Of a stretch of 64,000 nt of DNA, positions 23,491 through 33,221 are shown piece by piece. Source of the stretch: Erodium maritimum (lineage: Eukaryota > Streptophyta > Magnoliopsida > Geraniales > Geraniaceae); the NCBI GenBank assembly GCA_963921825.1, contig OY997589.1, positions 56,274,959 through 56,338,958 on the forward strand, written 5' to 3'. The translations under genes were made by a program, and so were the position numbers. The notes beneath the pieces are model-generated. The model was given only the letters and a program-made list of their open reading frames with translations, had not been told where the DNA came from and made no database searches. Each line of letters opens with the position of its first letter. The first letter of the stretch is position 1.

Positions 23491-24377
23491 GGCCTGGAGG
23501 GCGTTAACAGGATCGTTGCCAACGAATTCGAATATGAGGGATAGGTTTGTGCCAGTGGATGCCGAATGTGGTCTGTGTGGGTTGATTGAACTGAGATGCA
23601 TGCTTTATTTAAGTGTGGGACATTAGGACAGGTTTGGGATAAGTTGAATTTATTCCACCTGATGATAAGGAGCCTTTGCAAAGTTGGCTCAGTACCTGCA
23701 TGACTAATTCACAAAGTGTCTCAATAGAAAAGGTGATGGGGCTGTGGTGGAGTATTTGGAGAGCTAGAAACAGTAGAGTGTGGGAGCAGAAAATTAAGTT
23801 GCCTAAGGAGATATGGAAGGAGGCTACTAACATGCTTCGGGAGTGGGAGGAAGCTCATAGAGTGGACCACAAGCCTCGCGAAGCTCGACAACAAAAGTGG
23901 ATGAGGCCAAGGACGGGGAAGGTTAAAATAAATGTTGACGGTGCCGTGTTGGGACCAGCTTTGGGAGGGGGCGGTTTCTTATGAAGAGATGAAAGAGGTG
24001 AGGTGTTGGGTATACAATGCGTCATGTTTCCGGTTCATCAAGTACCGGAAACTATTGAGCTTCTGGCGATCCGTGAGGCATTGCAGTGGATCAGACAGAG
24101 AAGCTGGCCGGAGGGGACAATCGAATCGGATTGTGAGGGTGTAGTTCAGGCAATTGGAAGCGATACTGAGGCACTGTCAGCGGCGGGATTGATAATATCT
24201 GAGTGTAGGAGTATTTTGCGAGACCTTCCGGGATTCTCGTTGCTCTTTGTACGTCGTACCGCAAATAAGGCGGCTCATTTACTAGCTAGAAACGCTTTGT
24301 TATGGAATAATGTAGAGGGGGCTGATATAGCCATTCCGAACTATATGTTTCAAGTCCTGTTGGACGATTTGAATTAA
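23491..24377 (+). pseudogene. LINE ORF2, third part: zinc-binding (zf-RVT) and RNase H
   Basis: VKHMAWRALTGSLPT, then CGLCG, is the zf-RVT-like segment of plant LINEs. From 23920 a frame reads VKINVDGAVLGP, and after a shift near 23984, ELLAIREALQW, ESDCEGVVQAI and VRRTANKAAHLLAR. These are the D, E and D of an Arabidopsis-L1-type RNase H plus a degraded fourth motif (HLLA present). The last 124-codon frame is otherwise intact to its natural stop. Confidence 0.9.
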
Positions 24378-24389
24378 TATATTCCATAT

Positions 24390-24407
24390 TTCACTCAAAA
24401 AAAGTTG
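24390..24407 (+). other. LINE 3' end with short A tail
   Basis: The 3' UTR is only about 20 bases and ends CACTCAAAAAAAG. I could not find a clear target duplication on the 5' side near 6180-6225. Confidence 0.55.
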
Positions 24408-24744
24408 TAAGGTCATAACTCATAAGTCCATAATACCATACAATATATTTGGGTTTATTGATCATCGAAAAGAAAAACTTGAAAATGATTACTTTTTCTT
24501 AGAGCACGCACAACGGGCCAGCCCTCGCCCCCGACCCGCGCGCCCGCGGTTCGCATCCCTGGGGTCGTCCCACTGTGAGTCGGATTTCAATCGCCGGCCG
24601 GGCTCGCGCCCTTCGGCCCTCTCCCCTCGCACGCGCTGGCCCTCTCCCGTGCCGACACCTGGCATCCCACAACCGACCGTTGTCAAACAGTCGGTAACGA
24701 CTATATTTTTATTTATTTATTTAAAATTCAAAAAATTAAAACCC

Positions 24745-24752
24745 TATAAATA
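24745..24752 (+). promoter_or_regulatory. TATA box of the outer Harbinger ORF
   Basis: TATAAATA lies about 95 bases before the ATG, after a GC-rich upstream block and before a C-rich leader with CTCTC repeats. The inner copy has the same arrangement at 26931. Confidence 0.7.
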
Positions 24753-24840
24753 CCCCAACCTCATTTTTCCACACCCATTCTCCAATACCACTCTCCCATT
24801 CCCAAATTCTCCTCTCTCATTTCAAATATTCTCGTGAAAA

Positions 24841-26398
24841 ATGTCGGGCGACGCAGGGTCCCGTGCACATTCAGCTGGTGACGAAGTCGGATTCACCCCC
24901 GACGAACTAGCACAGGATTTCCAAGACATTGTAGCGGACCCTCGTGACAACTCCGCTTTCACTCCATACTCGCAAGCGGGTTCGAGCTCAGGTAAGTGCA
25001 AACTTATTATTTTTGTAATGTAATTTTTTTAATTAATTTATTGTATTTATTGTATTTATTGAATTTCTTTAATTACTTTATTGTATTTGTTTAGTTCATT
25101 TATTGTATTTTTTTTATTAATGTATTGTAATTTTTAATTCATTTACTGTATTAATTTATTGTTTAGGGCAATTCTGTCCCAAACAATTTCAAATGGCGCC
25201 AGGGTTCTAGATGCCACAATGTGGAATGAACCCACAAGGGTTCCAGATGCCACAATTTGGAATGAACCCACAAGGACAAGGGTTCCATATGACACCCCAA
25301 TACTACAACTACGCCGACCACCTATTACCCGACGTAGGCGTCCCCTGACCATCCTCTGCCGGACCTTCCCAACGACAACGACGACCCCGAGCACCACAAC
25401 CAGATGCGCGGGTATTCACCAAGGAGGAAGACAACCACCTCATAGACTGTTGGTTGAGTACTACAAAAGACGCCATCAAGGGAAACTCTCAAGCCGGAAA
25501 CACATTCTGGTGCACTATTTAGAGGAAGTACAACTCGAAGGCAAGTCTCCGCAATCGCGCCTAGGGACCTCTCAAGAAACGTTGGGGCAGAGGCTCCTCG
25601 CAGACAAGGAGGTTCCTCGGTTATCTGAAGTCCTCCAAGGACGAGTACGCAAGCGGCTTTAACCAAGAGTAGCACATGAGACTTACGAAGGACATGTGGG
25701 TGGCTGTACCGAAGGACGACAGACCTTGTGACCACCCAGCAAAGTTCAACTTGGATCATTGGGCTGCGAAGCTCGAGGGCAATAACAAGTTCGCTACCGA
25801 GGAAGGAACAATGGGTAATGTCCGCCAAGAACAAGCACGCCAACAACGACAACGGTTGGATGAGGCTGGTGCTTATAGCTCAACCCCACCCACAAGCACA
25901 GGGGATGATTACACACCTCTTAGTGATGAGTCCCAACAACCAGAATGAAGAGCTTCCGACCACTACGAGGGGACTAAGGTCCATCTCAGCGACACACCCC
26001 CATCCCCTGAGGCCGCCCCAAGTCCCCCTCACCGAACGCGACCGCAAGGAAAGAAGGCAGTGAAGGCCTCAAACAAGGCGACCATCCTCACGGCCCAAAT
26101 GGCTGCCTTCGCCGAGATGGAACGTACACGGCAGGAAGCTGAACGTACATTGTCCGAACGCCAGGCAGAAAGGACCCGCATGCTACACAAGATAACCGAA
26201 AAGTGGGAAGCAAGCATGACCTTCTACATGAATTTGTATAATACTGATACCTCCAACTTCACCGAAGAACATTTGGAAGAACACAAGGCATTGAAGGCCC
26301 GAACGCGAAGAGTCTTGGATGCCCTTAAAGGTGAACTTAACGATCTTCGACGACAACAACCACCACCGGATGTCGACCCAACATGGGATGATTCTTGA
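24841..26398 (+). pseudogene. Myb/SANT-like, NAM-associated DNA-binding protein of a Harbinger element (outer copy)
   Basis: ATG at 24841 opens MSGDAGSRAHSAGDE. A canonical donor GTAAGT at 24992 and an acceptor TTTAG ending 25166 remove a 175-bp AT-rich intron and keep frame. Exon 2 has QMPQFGMNPQGQ repeats, then FTKEEDNHLIDCWLS, the start of a Myb/SANT-type domain, then KRWGRGSS. A charged coiled-coil C-terminus follows (QMAAFAEMERTRQEAERT; ends DDLRR-like, PPPDVDP). In-frame stops (about 25211, 25346 and 25516) and frame changes disable it. Relatives in plant Harbinger elements act with the transposase by binding the ends and helping nuclear import; that role is family knowledge. Confidence 0.75.
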
Positions 26399-26641
26399 GC
26401 ATGTATTTTTTATGGGTTGTATTAAAAGGGGATCAATAAAAGTTCAAGTTTATTTTTATTCTTGTTAAATTTATTTATTATCATTAATTATTTTTTTTCA
26501 CAATTGTTTAAATTTTATATAATTTAAACGGTTTCTGATAAAGAATTAAATAAACAGCAAAATATCAATTAATAACAACTCAGCATCCAGTCAGCACAGG
26601 GCCTCACCCATGGCCTCTCCATTGCAAAACACCCACTATTA
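26399..26641. other. 3' region of the outer Harbinger element
   Basis: An AT-rich tail with an AATAAA-like signal (GATCAATAAAAG near 26430), then a GC-rich subterminal GGGCCTCACCCATGGCC segment. No gene. Confidence 0.5.
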
Positions 26642-26930
26642 TGAGAGCATGTACAACGGAACGCTCCACGCCCCCGACCCGCGCGCTTGCGGTCCGTAGA
26701 CCTCGGACCGACCCGTTGTGCGAGCGAAAAACGCGGTCCGCGGTCCTGATTCTCGCGCCCCCGGGATCGCTCCTCGCCCCTCGGTTGCTGGCCGGGCGCC
26801 CGCTTCGCGCTCCATGCTCCCTCGCCTTGTTAGCCCTCTCCCGTGCCGCCACGTGGCTACCTCAGCCAACCGTTTGACAACGGTCACAAACGGCTACTTT
26901 TTTTAATTAAAAATCAGAAAAATCAAACCC

Positions 26931-26938
26931 TATAAATA
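26931..26938 (+). promoter_or_regulatory. TATA box of the inner Harbinger ORF
   Basis: TATAAATA about 115 bases before the ATG at 27046, in the same context as the outer copy. Confidence 0.7.
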
Positions 26939-27045
26939 CCCATCCCCCCTTCTCATTTTTTCAACACCAATCTCCACTTTCACTCTCCAACTTCACTCTT
27001 CCATTCCCAAATTCTCCTCTCTCATTTCAATTATTCTCGTTAAAA

Positions 27046-27745
27046 ATGTCGGGCGACGCAGGGTCCCGTGCACAATCAGCTGGTGACGAAGTCGGATTCA
27101 GCACCGACGAACTGGCACAGAATTTGCAACAACAAGTTCGCTGCCGAGGAAGGCACAATGGGTATTGTCCGCCAACAACAAGTACGCCAACAACGACAAC
27201 GCTTGGATGAGGCTGAGGCTTATAGCTCAACCCCACCCACAAGCACAGGGGACGATTACACACCTCTCAGTGGTAAGTCCCAACAACCAGAATGGGGAGC
27301 TTCCGACAACTACGAGGGGACTGAGGTCCCTCTCAGCGACACACCCCCATCCCCTGAGGCCGCCCCAAGTCCCCCTTGCCGAACTCGACCGCAAGGGAAG
27401 AAGGAAGTGAAGGCCTCAAACAAGGCGACCGTCCTCACGACCCAAATGTCTGCCTTCGCCCAGATGGAACGTTCACGACTGGAGGCTGAACGTACACGTG
27501 CCGAACAATATGCAGAAAGGAACCGCATGATACACACATTAACCCAACAGTGGGGAGCAAACTTCGCCACCTACATGTCCCTGTTGGACAAGGATACCTC
27601 TTCCTTCGACGAAGAGGATATGGCAGAGCATAAGTGGTGCAAGTCCCAACTGCAAGAACTTATGGCAACCCTTAAAGGTGAAATTGATGATCTTCGACGA
27701 CAACCCCCACCACCGGATGTCGACCCAACAGAGGATGATTCTTGA
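27046..27745 (+). pseudogene. Myb-like/NAM-associated Harbinger ORF, internally deleted (inner copy)
   Basis: ATG at 27046 gives MSGDAGSRAQSAGDE, as in the outer copy. Near 27125 the sequence jumps to the segment that in the outer copy begins near 25782, removing the intron and the whole Myb/SANT-like part and shifting the frame. From about 27128 the second frame is fully open for about 205 codons: NKFAAEEGTMG, the STGDDYTPLS linker, and an intact coiled-coil tail (ERSRLEAERTRAEQYAER; ends PPPDVDPTEDDS). An ATG at 27068 is in frame with this tail, so a truncated protein is conceivable. Confidence 0.75.
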
Positions 27746-28186
27746 ACATGTATTTTTTTGGGTTGTATTAAAAGGGGTTGAATAAAATTAAAAGTTAATT
27801 TTTATTCGTGTTAAATTTATTTATTAATTATTTATTGTCATTAATTATTTATTTCCAAAATTGTTTAAATTATAAATAATTTAAACGGTTTCTGATAAAG
27901 AATTAAATAAAACAGCAAAATATCAATTTATAATCCAGTCAGCATCCAGTCAGCACAGGGCCTCACTCCCAAGGCCTCAGAGGGCCTCTCCATTGCAAAA
28001 CACCCACTATTCTGCACTCCCAGGCCCTCACTTTTGTCCAGTCAGCACAAGGACCTCAGACGCAGGGCCTCACCAAGGGCCTTTCTACTGTACATGCTCT
28101 GAGGCCCTAGAACCTCACTTTTGTCCAGTCAGCACAAGGGCCTCAGGGCCAGGGCCTCACCCAGGGCCTTTCCATTGTACATGCTC
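27746..28186. repeat. GGCCTC-rich subterminal repeats of the Harbinger family
   Basis: After an AT-rich 3' UTR (AATAAA near 27780), a GC-rich segment repeats CAGTCAGCACA-GGGCCTCA units at about 27937, 28037 and 28124. They are shared between the inner and outer copies and may be transposase binding sites. Confidence 0.6.
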
Positions 28187-28319
28187 TTAGTTGCTACTTG
28201 ATTTTACGATTGTTGTATGTTGAGACTTGAGATGTAGAAAAATTTCTTAAATTTCATATTTTTGGCTACTTAAATTTAAATGGAATGGTTACTTAATTCC
28301 AAATTTTTTTGTCTTATAA

Positions 28320-28498
28320 TCCACATATCATATGAACAAGTCGGGTAGGGTAATACCCGACCCGAAAGGGTAGAGATCGGGTAGAGTATTGACTGGATAT
28401 TGACCGAGTATGGGTAGGGTACGGGTATTGGGTATGAAAATCGGGTAGGGTACGAGTATCACAAAACCCGACCCATACCCTACCCATTGCCATCCCTA
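28320..28498. repeat. hAT right terminal region with subterminal repeats
   Basis: Repeated TCGGGTAGGGTA, ACCCGACCC and GTACGGGTA motifs lead into the terminal TTGCCATCCCTA, mirroring the left end at 5976-6150. Confidence 0.82.
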
Positions 28499-28506
28499 GT
28501 AGGCGA

Positions 28507-28552
28507 TGGACTAAATATTAATGGATTGTATATTCAGTCATTGTAAATTATA
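28507..28552. other. Short stretch of old locus between the hAT and the Mutator-like element
   Basis: It joins 5967 to 30550 once both elements and their duplications are removed. No feature is seen in it. Confidence 0.5.
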
Positions 28553-29146
28553 GGGAAAATTTCATTTTACCACCCTGTCAAACATTTAACTTCACTTTAC
28601 TACCCTGGCATAAATTTTTTTCACTTTCATACCCTAACCAAACATTTAACTTCACTTTACTACCCAGCCGTTAACTTTCTGTTAGTTTGGATGGAAAAAG
28701 GTAAAAAGACCATAATACCCCTAACTATTACTCAAATTTTCAAACTCATGCCATTGGTTCAGAAATTGAAAATAAGTGAATTGACGATAATGCCCTTCAT
28801 TGTTTAGGGTGTTAAACTGAAAATTTCACTATTTTTAAAATAAAATCAGTTTTTTTTTTAAATTCAGTTTTTATTTATGAAAATTCATATTTTAATTTAA
28901 AAAATACATAAAAATCAATTTTAAAAAAATAATATATATCTAATTCAAATTTTATTTTTAAAAATCATTTTTTCAAAAAAAATTATTAAAAAAAATAATT
29001 TATTTTTTATTATTTTTTCAAAAACAGTTTATTTTTTTCTAAATTTATAAAAATCAATAAAAAAATCATTTTTTGTTATCAATAAACTGTATTTATTCTC
29101 TTTTCAATTCTATTTGTTCATCTTCTTCTGCGTTTCACATCTACAA

Positions 29147-29683
29147 ATGAAGAACCCTAGGACCAAGTCCTCATTTCTTCCGGCGCCGACCTCCGCGGTA
29201 GCACCCCCGTCCACCGCTTCTCCTCCCTCCAGTCCGCCGCCGTCCTCTTCCTCTTCTTCCTCCTCTCCCTTGCTCTCGTCTTGTCAGAATCCCTCCACTC
29301 CCTCTCCCCTCCACGGGCTTGAAGCTGTTGACCCCGGATCTGGGTTCTCTGAATATCAAGCCCCCGGATCTGGGTTCTCTGAACATCAAGCCCCCGGAAG
29401 CACCCCCGGATCTGGATTCGACTTCCTCGGCATCGCCATCGACCTCGGTGACCAGGTCTCGCTCCGAACAATTGAGGAAGATGAAGATGGCGACTGTGTT
29501 GGGGGAGGAGAGAGAGATGAGGAGGAGGGCGACGAAGAAGCACAGGAGATAGCTCCAGATCTGCTCGAGCTCGTGTCTGTAAATCTAGGTTTGGGGCTTT
29601 TTTTTTCTTTGATTGATGTACTGGGTTTGGCTTCGCTGCTTCTAGCTTCCATGGGTGTGGGTTGGAGATTTTTGCAGATTTAG
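29147..29683 (+). CDS. Hypothetical Ser/Pro-rich ORF captured in the Mutator-like element
   Basis: From the second ATG (29147) the frame reads MKNPRTKSSFLPAPTS, then runs of Ser and Pro, two copies of PGSGFSE(Y/H)QA, an acidic stretch (EEDEDGDC, then ERDEEEGDEEAQE) and a hydrophobic tail. The GC-rich block (29150-29575) contrasts sharply with the AT-rich arms. Past about 29580 the text (TGTAAATCTAGGTTTGGGG, then a T-rich run) looks like an exon end running into an intron, so the hydrophobic tail may not be coding. I recognise no domain. It may be a captured first exon; whether it is expressed is unknown. Confidence 0.45.
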   Translation: MKNPRTKSSFLPAPTSAVAPPSTASPPSSPPPSSSSSSSSPLLSSCQNPSTPSPLHGLEAVDPGSGFSEYQAPGSGFSEHQAPGSTPGSGFDFLGIAIDLGDQVSLRTIEEDEDGDCVGGGERDEEEGDEEAQEIAPDLLELVSVNLGLGLFFSLIDVLGLASLLLASMGVGWRFLQI

Positions 29684-29695
29684 TTTTTTTTTAAT

Positions 29696-29860
29696 TTGTC
29701 AGATCTTAGAATGGTGATGATGAAGGTGTATGAATGGTGATGATGAAGGTGTATGAATGGTGATGATGAAGTAGGTGTGGGCGTAAGAATGGTGATGATG
29801 AATGAAGCAAGTGTTGTTGGATTAGGTGTGTGGGTGTATGAAATTGAAAAAGAGAAATTG
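29696..29860 (+). repeat. GGTGATGATGAAG tandem repeat
   Basis: GAATGGTGATGATGAAGGTGTAT-like units recur four times (29709, 29732, 29755 and, diverged, 29788), spaced by 23 bp at first. It lies inside the Mutator-like element. Confidence 0.65.
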
Positions 29861-30549
29861 AATGTTCAGGTATTAAAATGATAAGAATATCAAATGATAA
29901 ACTAAATTTTGAAAAAAATGAATTTATAAAAAAAATTATAAGTAAAAATTGAATTTATAAAAATAAATTAATTTAAAAATAATTTTTAATAATACCAACT
30001 GCACAAATAAAGTAGAAAAGAGAATAAAAACATTTTATTAATAAAAAAAATGATTTTTATTGATTTTTATAAATTTAGAAAAAAATAAACTGTTTTTGAA
30101 AAAATAAAAAAATGATTTTTTGAAAAAAATGATTTTTAAAAATAAAATTTGAATTAGATATATATTATTTTAAAAATATTGATGTTTATGTATTTTTTAA
30201 ATTAAAATATGAATATTTGAAAATAAAAATAATTTTCATAAATAAAAACTGAATTTAAAAAAAACTGATTTTATTTTAAAAATAGTGAAATTTTCAGTTT
30301 AACACCCTAAACAATGAAGGGCATTATCGTCAATTCACTTATTTTCAATTTCTGAACCAATGGCATGAGTTTGAAAATTTGAGTAATAGTTAGGGGTATT
30401 ATGGTCTTTTTACCTTTTTCCATCCAAACTAACAGAAAGTTAACGGCTGGGTAGTAAAGTGAAGTTAAATGTTTGGTTAGGGTATGAAAGTGAAAAAAAT
30501 TTATACTAGGGTAGTAAAGTGAAGTAAATGAAATTTTCCCTAAATTATA

Positions 30550-31231
30550 AAACATAAAAATTAAATAAAACAAATTTGACAGAGGAATTTTGAAAAAGAA
30601 AAAAAATGATTTTTTAATATAAAAATCAAATTTCTAAAAAATAAAACTGATTTTTCTAAATAAAAACTTATTTTTAAAATAAAAATAATTAAGTTTAAAT
30701 TAAAAAATTACTGAATGAATAAGGGTACTTTGGTATTTTAACTCAATGTCAAAACTTAATTCAAATTTGGAAGGACATATTAGTCATTGTATGTCATGTT
30801 GTTAGTTTTTCCTAACAGAATTGCGTGCCCAATATTTTATGTATCGTATTTGTGATTTTGAAATGTTGGATAGTTTAGTATTCGTGACCAATACTTAAGA
30901 ATAAGTTTTAATATTTAATAAAACTTTATCTACCTTAGAAATTAAATTTATAAGCGAAACTACAAAATATCTATCTAGTGAGTACTATATTTGTACATGT
31001 CTATATTAAATATATATTGCGTGTAAAACAAGCCCATTTTAAGTGTAAATTGAAGATCAAATCAATATATGAATATAGTATACAAGAGGACTAATCGACT
31101 AGAAACTCCTCTTATCCTAAAAACTGTGTGAACTCATCCTAGCCACATACACCTAAGATCCAACATTCACCATTATGACACATCATCACCCACAACTCAC
31201 CAAACTCACGCACAATTTAGAAATCTCTTAG
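30550..31231. other. AT-rich unassigned sequence
   Basis: Long A and T runs with no domain, RNA or repeat that I recognise. It is probably the old locus interrupted at 28552. Confidence 0.4.
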
Positions 31232-31480
31232 AGCACGCACAACGCTACGCACCTTATAGTGTCATGTGCACCGAACCGTATTTTTACGGTTTGTGGGTCG
31301 TGGGGTCGGTGCGTTGTGGGGCGCCAATTTTGTGACCCACAAACCGAAAAAATACGGTTCGCATCGTGACATGCAACCCGCATACCGTGTTTGCGGTTTC
31401 CATCTCGAACCAAGCTCAAAACCGAGAGGTAATCTCTTTAATTTTTTGTTTGTCAGTTTACATGGATCTTGAGGTTATTC
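31232..31480. mobile_element. Truncated Harbinger-like end with internal hairpin
   Basis: TTA followed by GAGCACGCACAACG matches the left end of the element at 24502. No right end is found nearby, so it is either truncated against the copia fragment or misread. A near-perfect inverted repeat lies at 31272-31299 and 31334-31361 (27 of 28 bases pair, 34-nt loop). Confidence 0.5.
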
Positions 31481-31489
31481 TAGGGAAAC

Positions 31490-31980
31490 TTTTTTATTTT
31501 CCACCGCATTTAGCGCCTAGAATTCCAAAAATGTACTCGTTAAGATGCTTGTACTACATCCTACCATATTTATATAGTCCATACAGAGACTTCTGTAACA
31601 TTTTCAAACAAATCTCTCGGGATATCTATCATTTCCCTCAGAGACTAATAGGCTGATCAAATATCTGAAAGTGATCATATCCATCACTAGGGAATATGTC
31701 TCATCAAAATCGACCCTCGGTCGTTAAGAGAATTTTTAGGCCATAAGTCTAGCCTTATATAAGGCAATTTCATTTTTCTCATTTCGTTTCCTTTTAAACA
31801 CCCACTTGTAATCAGTAGGTTTAACTTCCTATGGTGTTTTAGAAACGGGACCAAAGACTTAGTTTTTCGCCAATGAAGCCAATTCCGCTTAAATTTCTTT
31901 TTCCTACTTTGGCCAATTATCCCTGTGATTGCACTTGTCAATGCTTCAAGGATCAAAATCAAATTCATGGATTATCTCAT
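31490..31980 (-). pseudogene. Copia reverse transcriptase fragment, minus strand
   Basis: Read on the minus strand in shifting frames it shows ELASLAK-like, KPTDYKWVFKRKRNE and DETYSLVMD-like pieces, the N-terminal half of a copia reverse transcriptase. Stops and shifts occur throughout. The YVDD half is absent. It belongs to the same minus-strand element as 32500-33221. Confidence 0.72.
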
Positions 31981-32499
31981 TAGCCATCGTGAACGCAAAG
32001 ACTACAACAACAATTGATTTACAATCCCATGTTTCTTTTATGTGTGAATAATTTATGTGGATCTTCTCACTACCTTGTTCTTGTAACCCTTCAAGACATG
32101 AGACCCTTCCGATCTTTCGAGATTGGTTGGTTCCCCCAAAACCTACTCTAGTAATAAGGTTTTCTCATCCCCTCTATTCGTCTAACATTTCCGTTTCCGA
32201 GGAACAATGTCTTTTGATCCAACTGATCTTCCATGCTTCAGGCGTGTACTAGAGGAATCAATAGTTTCCTTTGTAGTATTACCAGTGATCTTCATTTTAG
32301 ATGGTGTATTGACGTATCTGCAAATATATCAGGTGTTTGATTTAAAATATTATGCAAATGAAGTATCATGTGTACTTCCATCTCACACTATAACATATAT
32401 CTCACAATATTCTTGCAAATCAAAGATGCAGCATGTAATACATCATGTCTCCAAACCGAAATAGGTAATTATGATTACATTAGTAATGTACATGCAATT
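31981..32499 (-). other. Degenerate copia integrase-to-RT linker, minus strand
   Basis: No long frame. Short minus-strand pieces (GSKDIVPRKRK, TIDSSS) are typical of the variable copia linker between integrase and reverse transcriptase. Nothing else is seen. Confidence 0.45.
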
Positions 32500-33221
32500 A
32501 CTTGTATACATTTAATAAACGATTCTGCTAAACCACTCTGGGTATAGACATGTGCAACAGGATGTTCAACATCAATCCCTAAAGACATGCACTGATCATC
32601 AAACATCCCGACATGAATTCACCAGCATTATCAATACAAATAGACTTAATGAGATTATCAGGGAAATATGCCCTCAGCTTAATGATTTGTGTCAACAATT
32701 TCGCGAATGCAATATTTCGCGTTGATAGCAAACAAGCATGAGACCATCTGCTTGATGCATCTATTAATACCATAACATAACTAAATGGCTCACTAGCTGG
32801 ATGAATATGCCCATATATATCTCCTTGAATCCTCTGCAAGACTAATGGTGACTCAACATTAACCTTTGTTTGAGATGCTCGGACTATTAATTTTCCTTGA
32901 GAGCAAGAGGTACATGATATCTCATTAGACATTAGGATCTTATAGCTCTTTAAGGAATGTCCACATGAGTTCTTAATAATCCTACGCATCATGGTCGATC
33001 CCGGATCACCAAGACGATTATGCCAGAACATAAAAGCATTTGGATTAATGAACATTTGGTTCACTGTTGCGTAGGTTTCAATTGTTTTTATGGTTATGTA
33101 ATACAACCATGATGATAGAACATGAAATCTCTCTAGTACCCGTTTTTCACCATAATCACCCGAAGTGATATAGAGAAACTCAGTCTCATTTTCTCTAGTA
33201 GTCTCAACATGATACTCATTA
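32500..33221 (-). pseudogene. Copia integrase, minus strand
   Basis: A 238-codon frame gives the pre-integrase zinc site FWHNRLGDPG and CTSCSQGK, then IQGDIYGHIHP with the first catalytic Asp, LIDASSRWSHACLLSTRN, and SICIDNAGEF with the second Asp. Beyond the stop, GLAES-like residues near 32540 hold the Glu region. The open frame is unusually long for this region. Its upstream side is cut by the gypsy solo LTR at 33222, and about 20 N-terminal residues of the frame are read from that LTR. Confidence 0.88.

Larger units (their letters stand above)
26645..28099 (+). mobile_element. PIF/Harbinger-type element (inner copy)
   Basis: The left end GAGCATGTACAACGG and the complement of the right end, GAGCATGTACAGTAG, are inverted repeats. 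The flanking 3 bp are TGA on both sides (26642-26644 and 28100-28102), a variant of the usual TTA/TAA target. It is a shorter relative of the element it sits in, so the outer copy was already present. Confidence 0.78.
24502..28186 (+). mobile_element. PIF/Harbinger-type element (outer copy) carrying a Myb-like ORF
   Basis: The left end GAGCACGCACAACGGGCC and the right end, whose complement reads GAGCATGTACAATGGAAAGG, are inverted repeats differing mainly by C/T changes. They are flanked by the 3-bp duplication TTA (24499-24501 and 28187-28189), as in PIF/Harbinger. It contains one ORF with promoter and intron but no visible DDE transposase. A second member of the same family lies inside it at 26645-28099. 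Confidence 0.82.
5976..28498. mobile_element. Non-autonomous hAT element, expanded to 22.5 kb by nested insertions
   Basis: The ends TAGGGATGACAA and TTGCCATCCCTA are inverted repeats (11 of 12 bases). They are flanked by a perfect 8-bp duplication GTAGGCGA (5968-5975 and 28499-28506), the hAT hallmark. Both ends are packed with GGGTAGGG/ACCCGA subterminal motifs, as expected for transposase binding. Removing the LINE, copia array and Harbinger elements leaves roughly 0.6 kb with no transposase, so the original was MITE-sized. The insertions must be later than the hAT. Confidence 0.9.
28553..30540. mobile_element. Mutator-like element with long inverted ends
   Basis: GGGAAAATTTCATTTTACC at the left and its near-complement (ending AAATGAAATTTTCCC) at the right are the tips of inverted arms of at least 250 bp. 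The arms include TTAACTTCACTTTACTACCC and a CATTATCGTCAATTC-type segment. A perfect 9-bp duplication TAAATTATA (28544-28552 and 30541-30549) flanks it, the Mutator hallmark. There is no transposase. A GC-rich coding-like block sits between AT-rich arms, so it may be a Pack-MULE. Confidence 0.9.

Noticed and set aside
25325-25852. 175-codon minus-strand ORF
   Set aside because: It lies opposite the spliced Harbinger ORF, whose intron, TATA box and paralogue support the plus strand.
29157-29543. 128-codon minus-strand Arg-rich ORF in the Mutator-like element
   Set aside because: GC-rich antisense frame with Arg runs. The plus frame has the better start and composition, though neither is proven.
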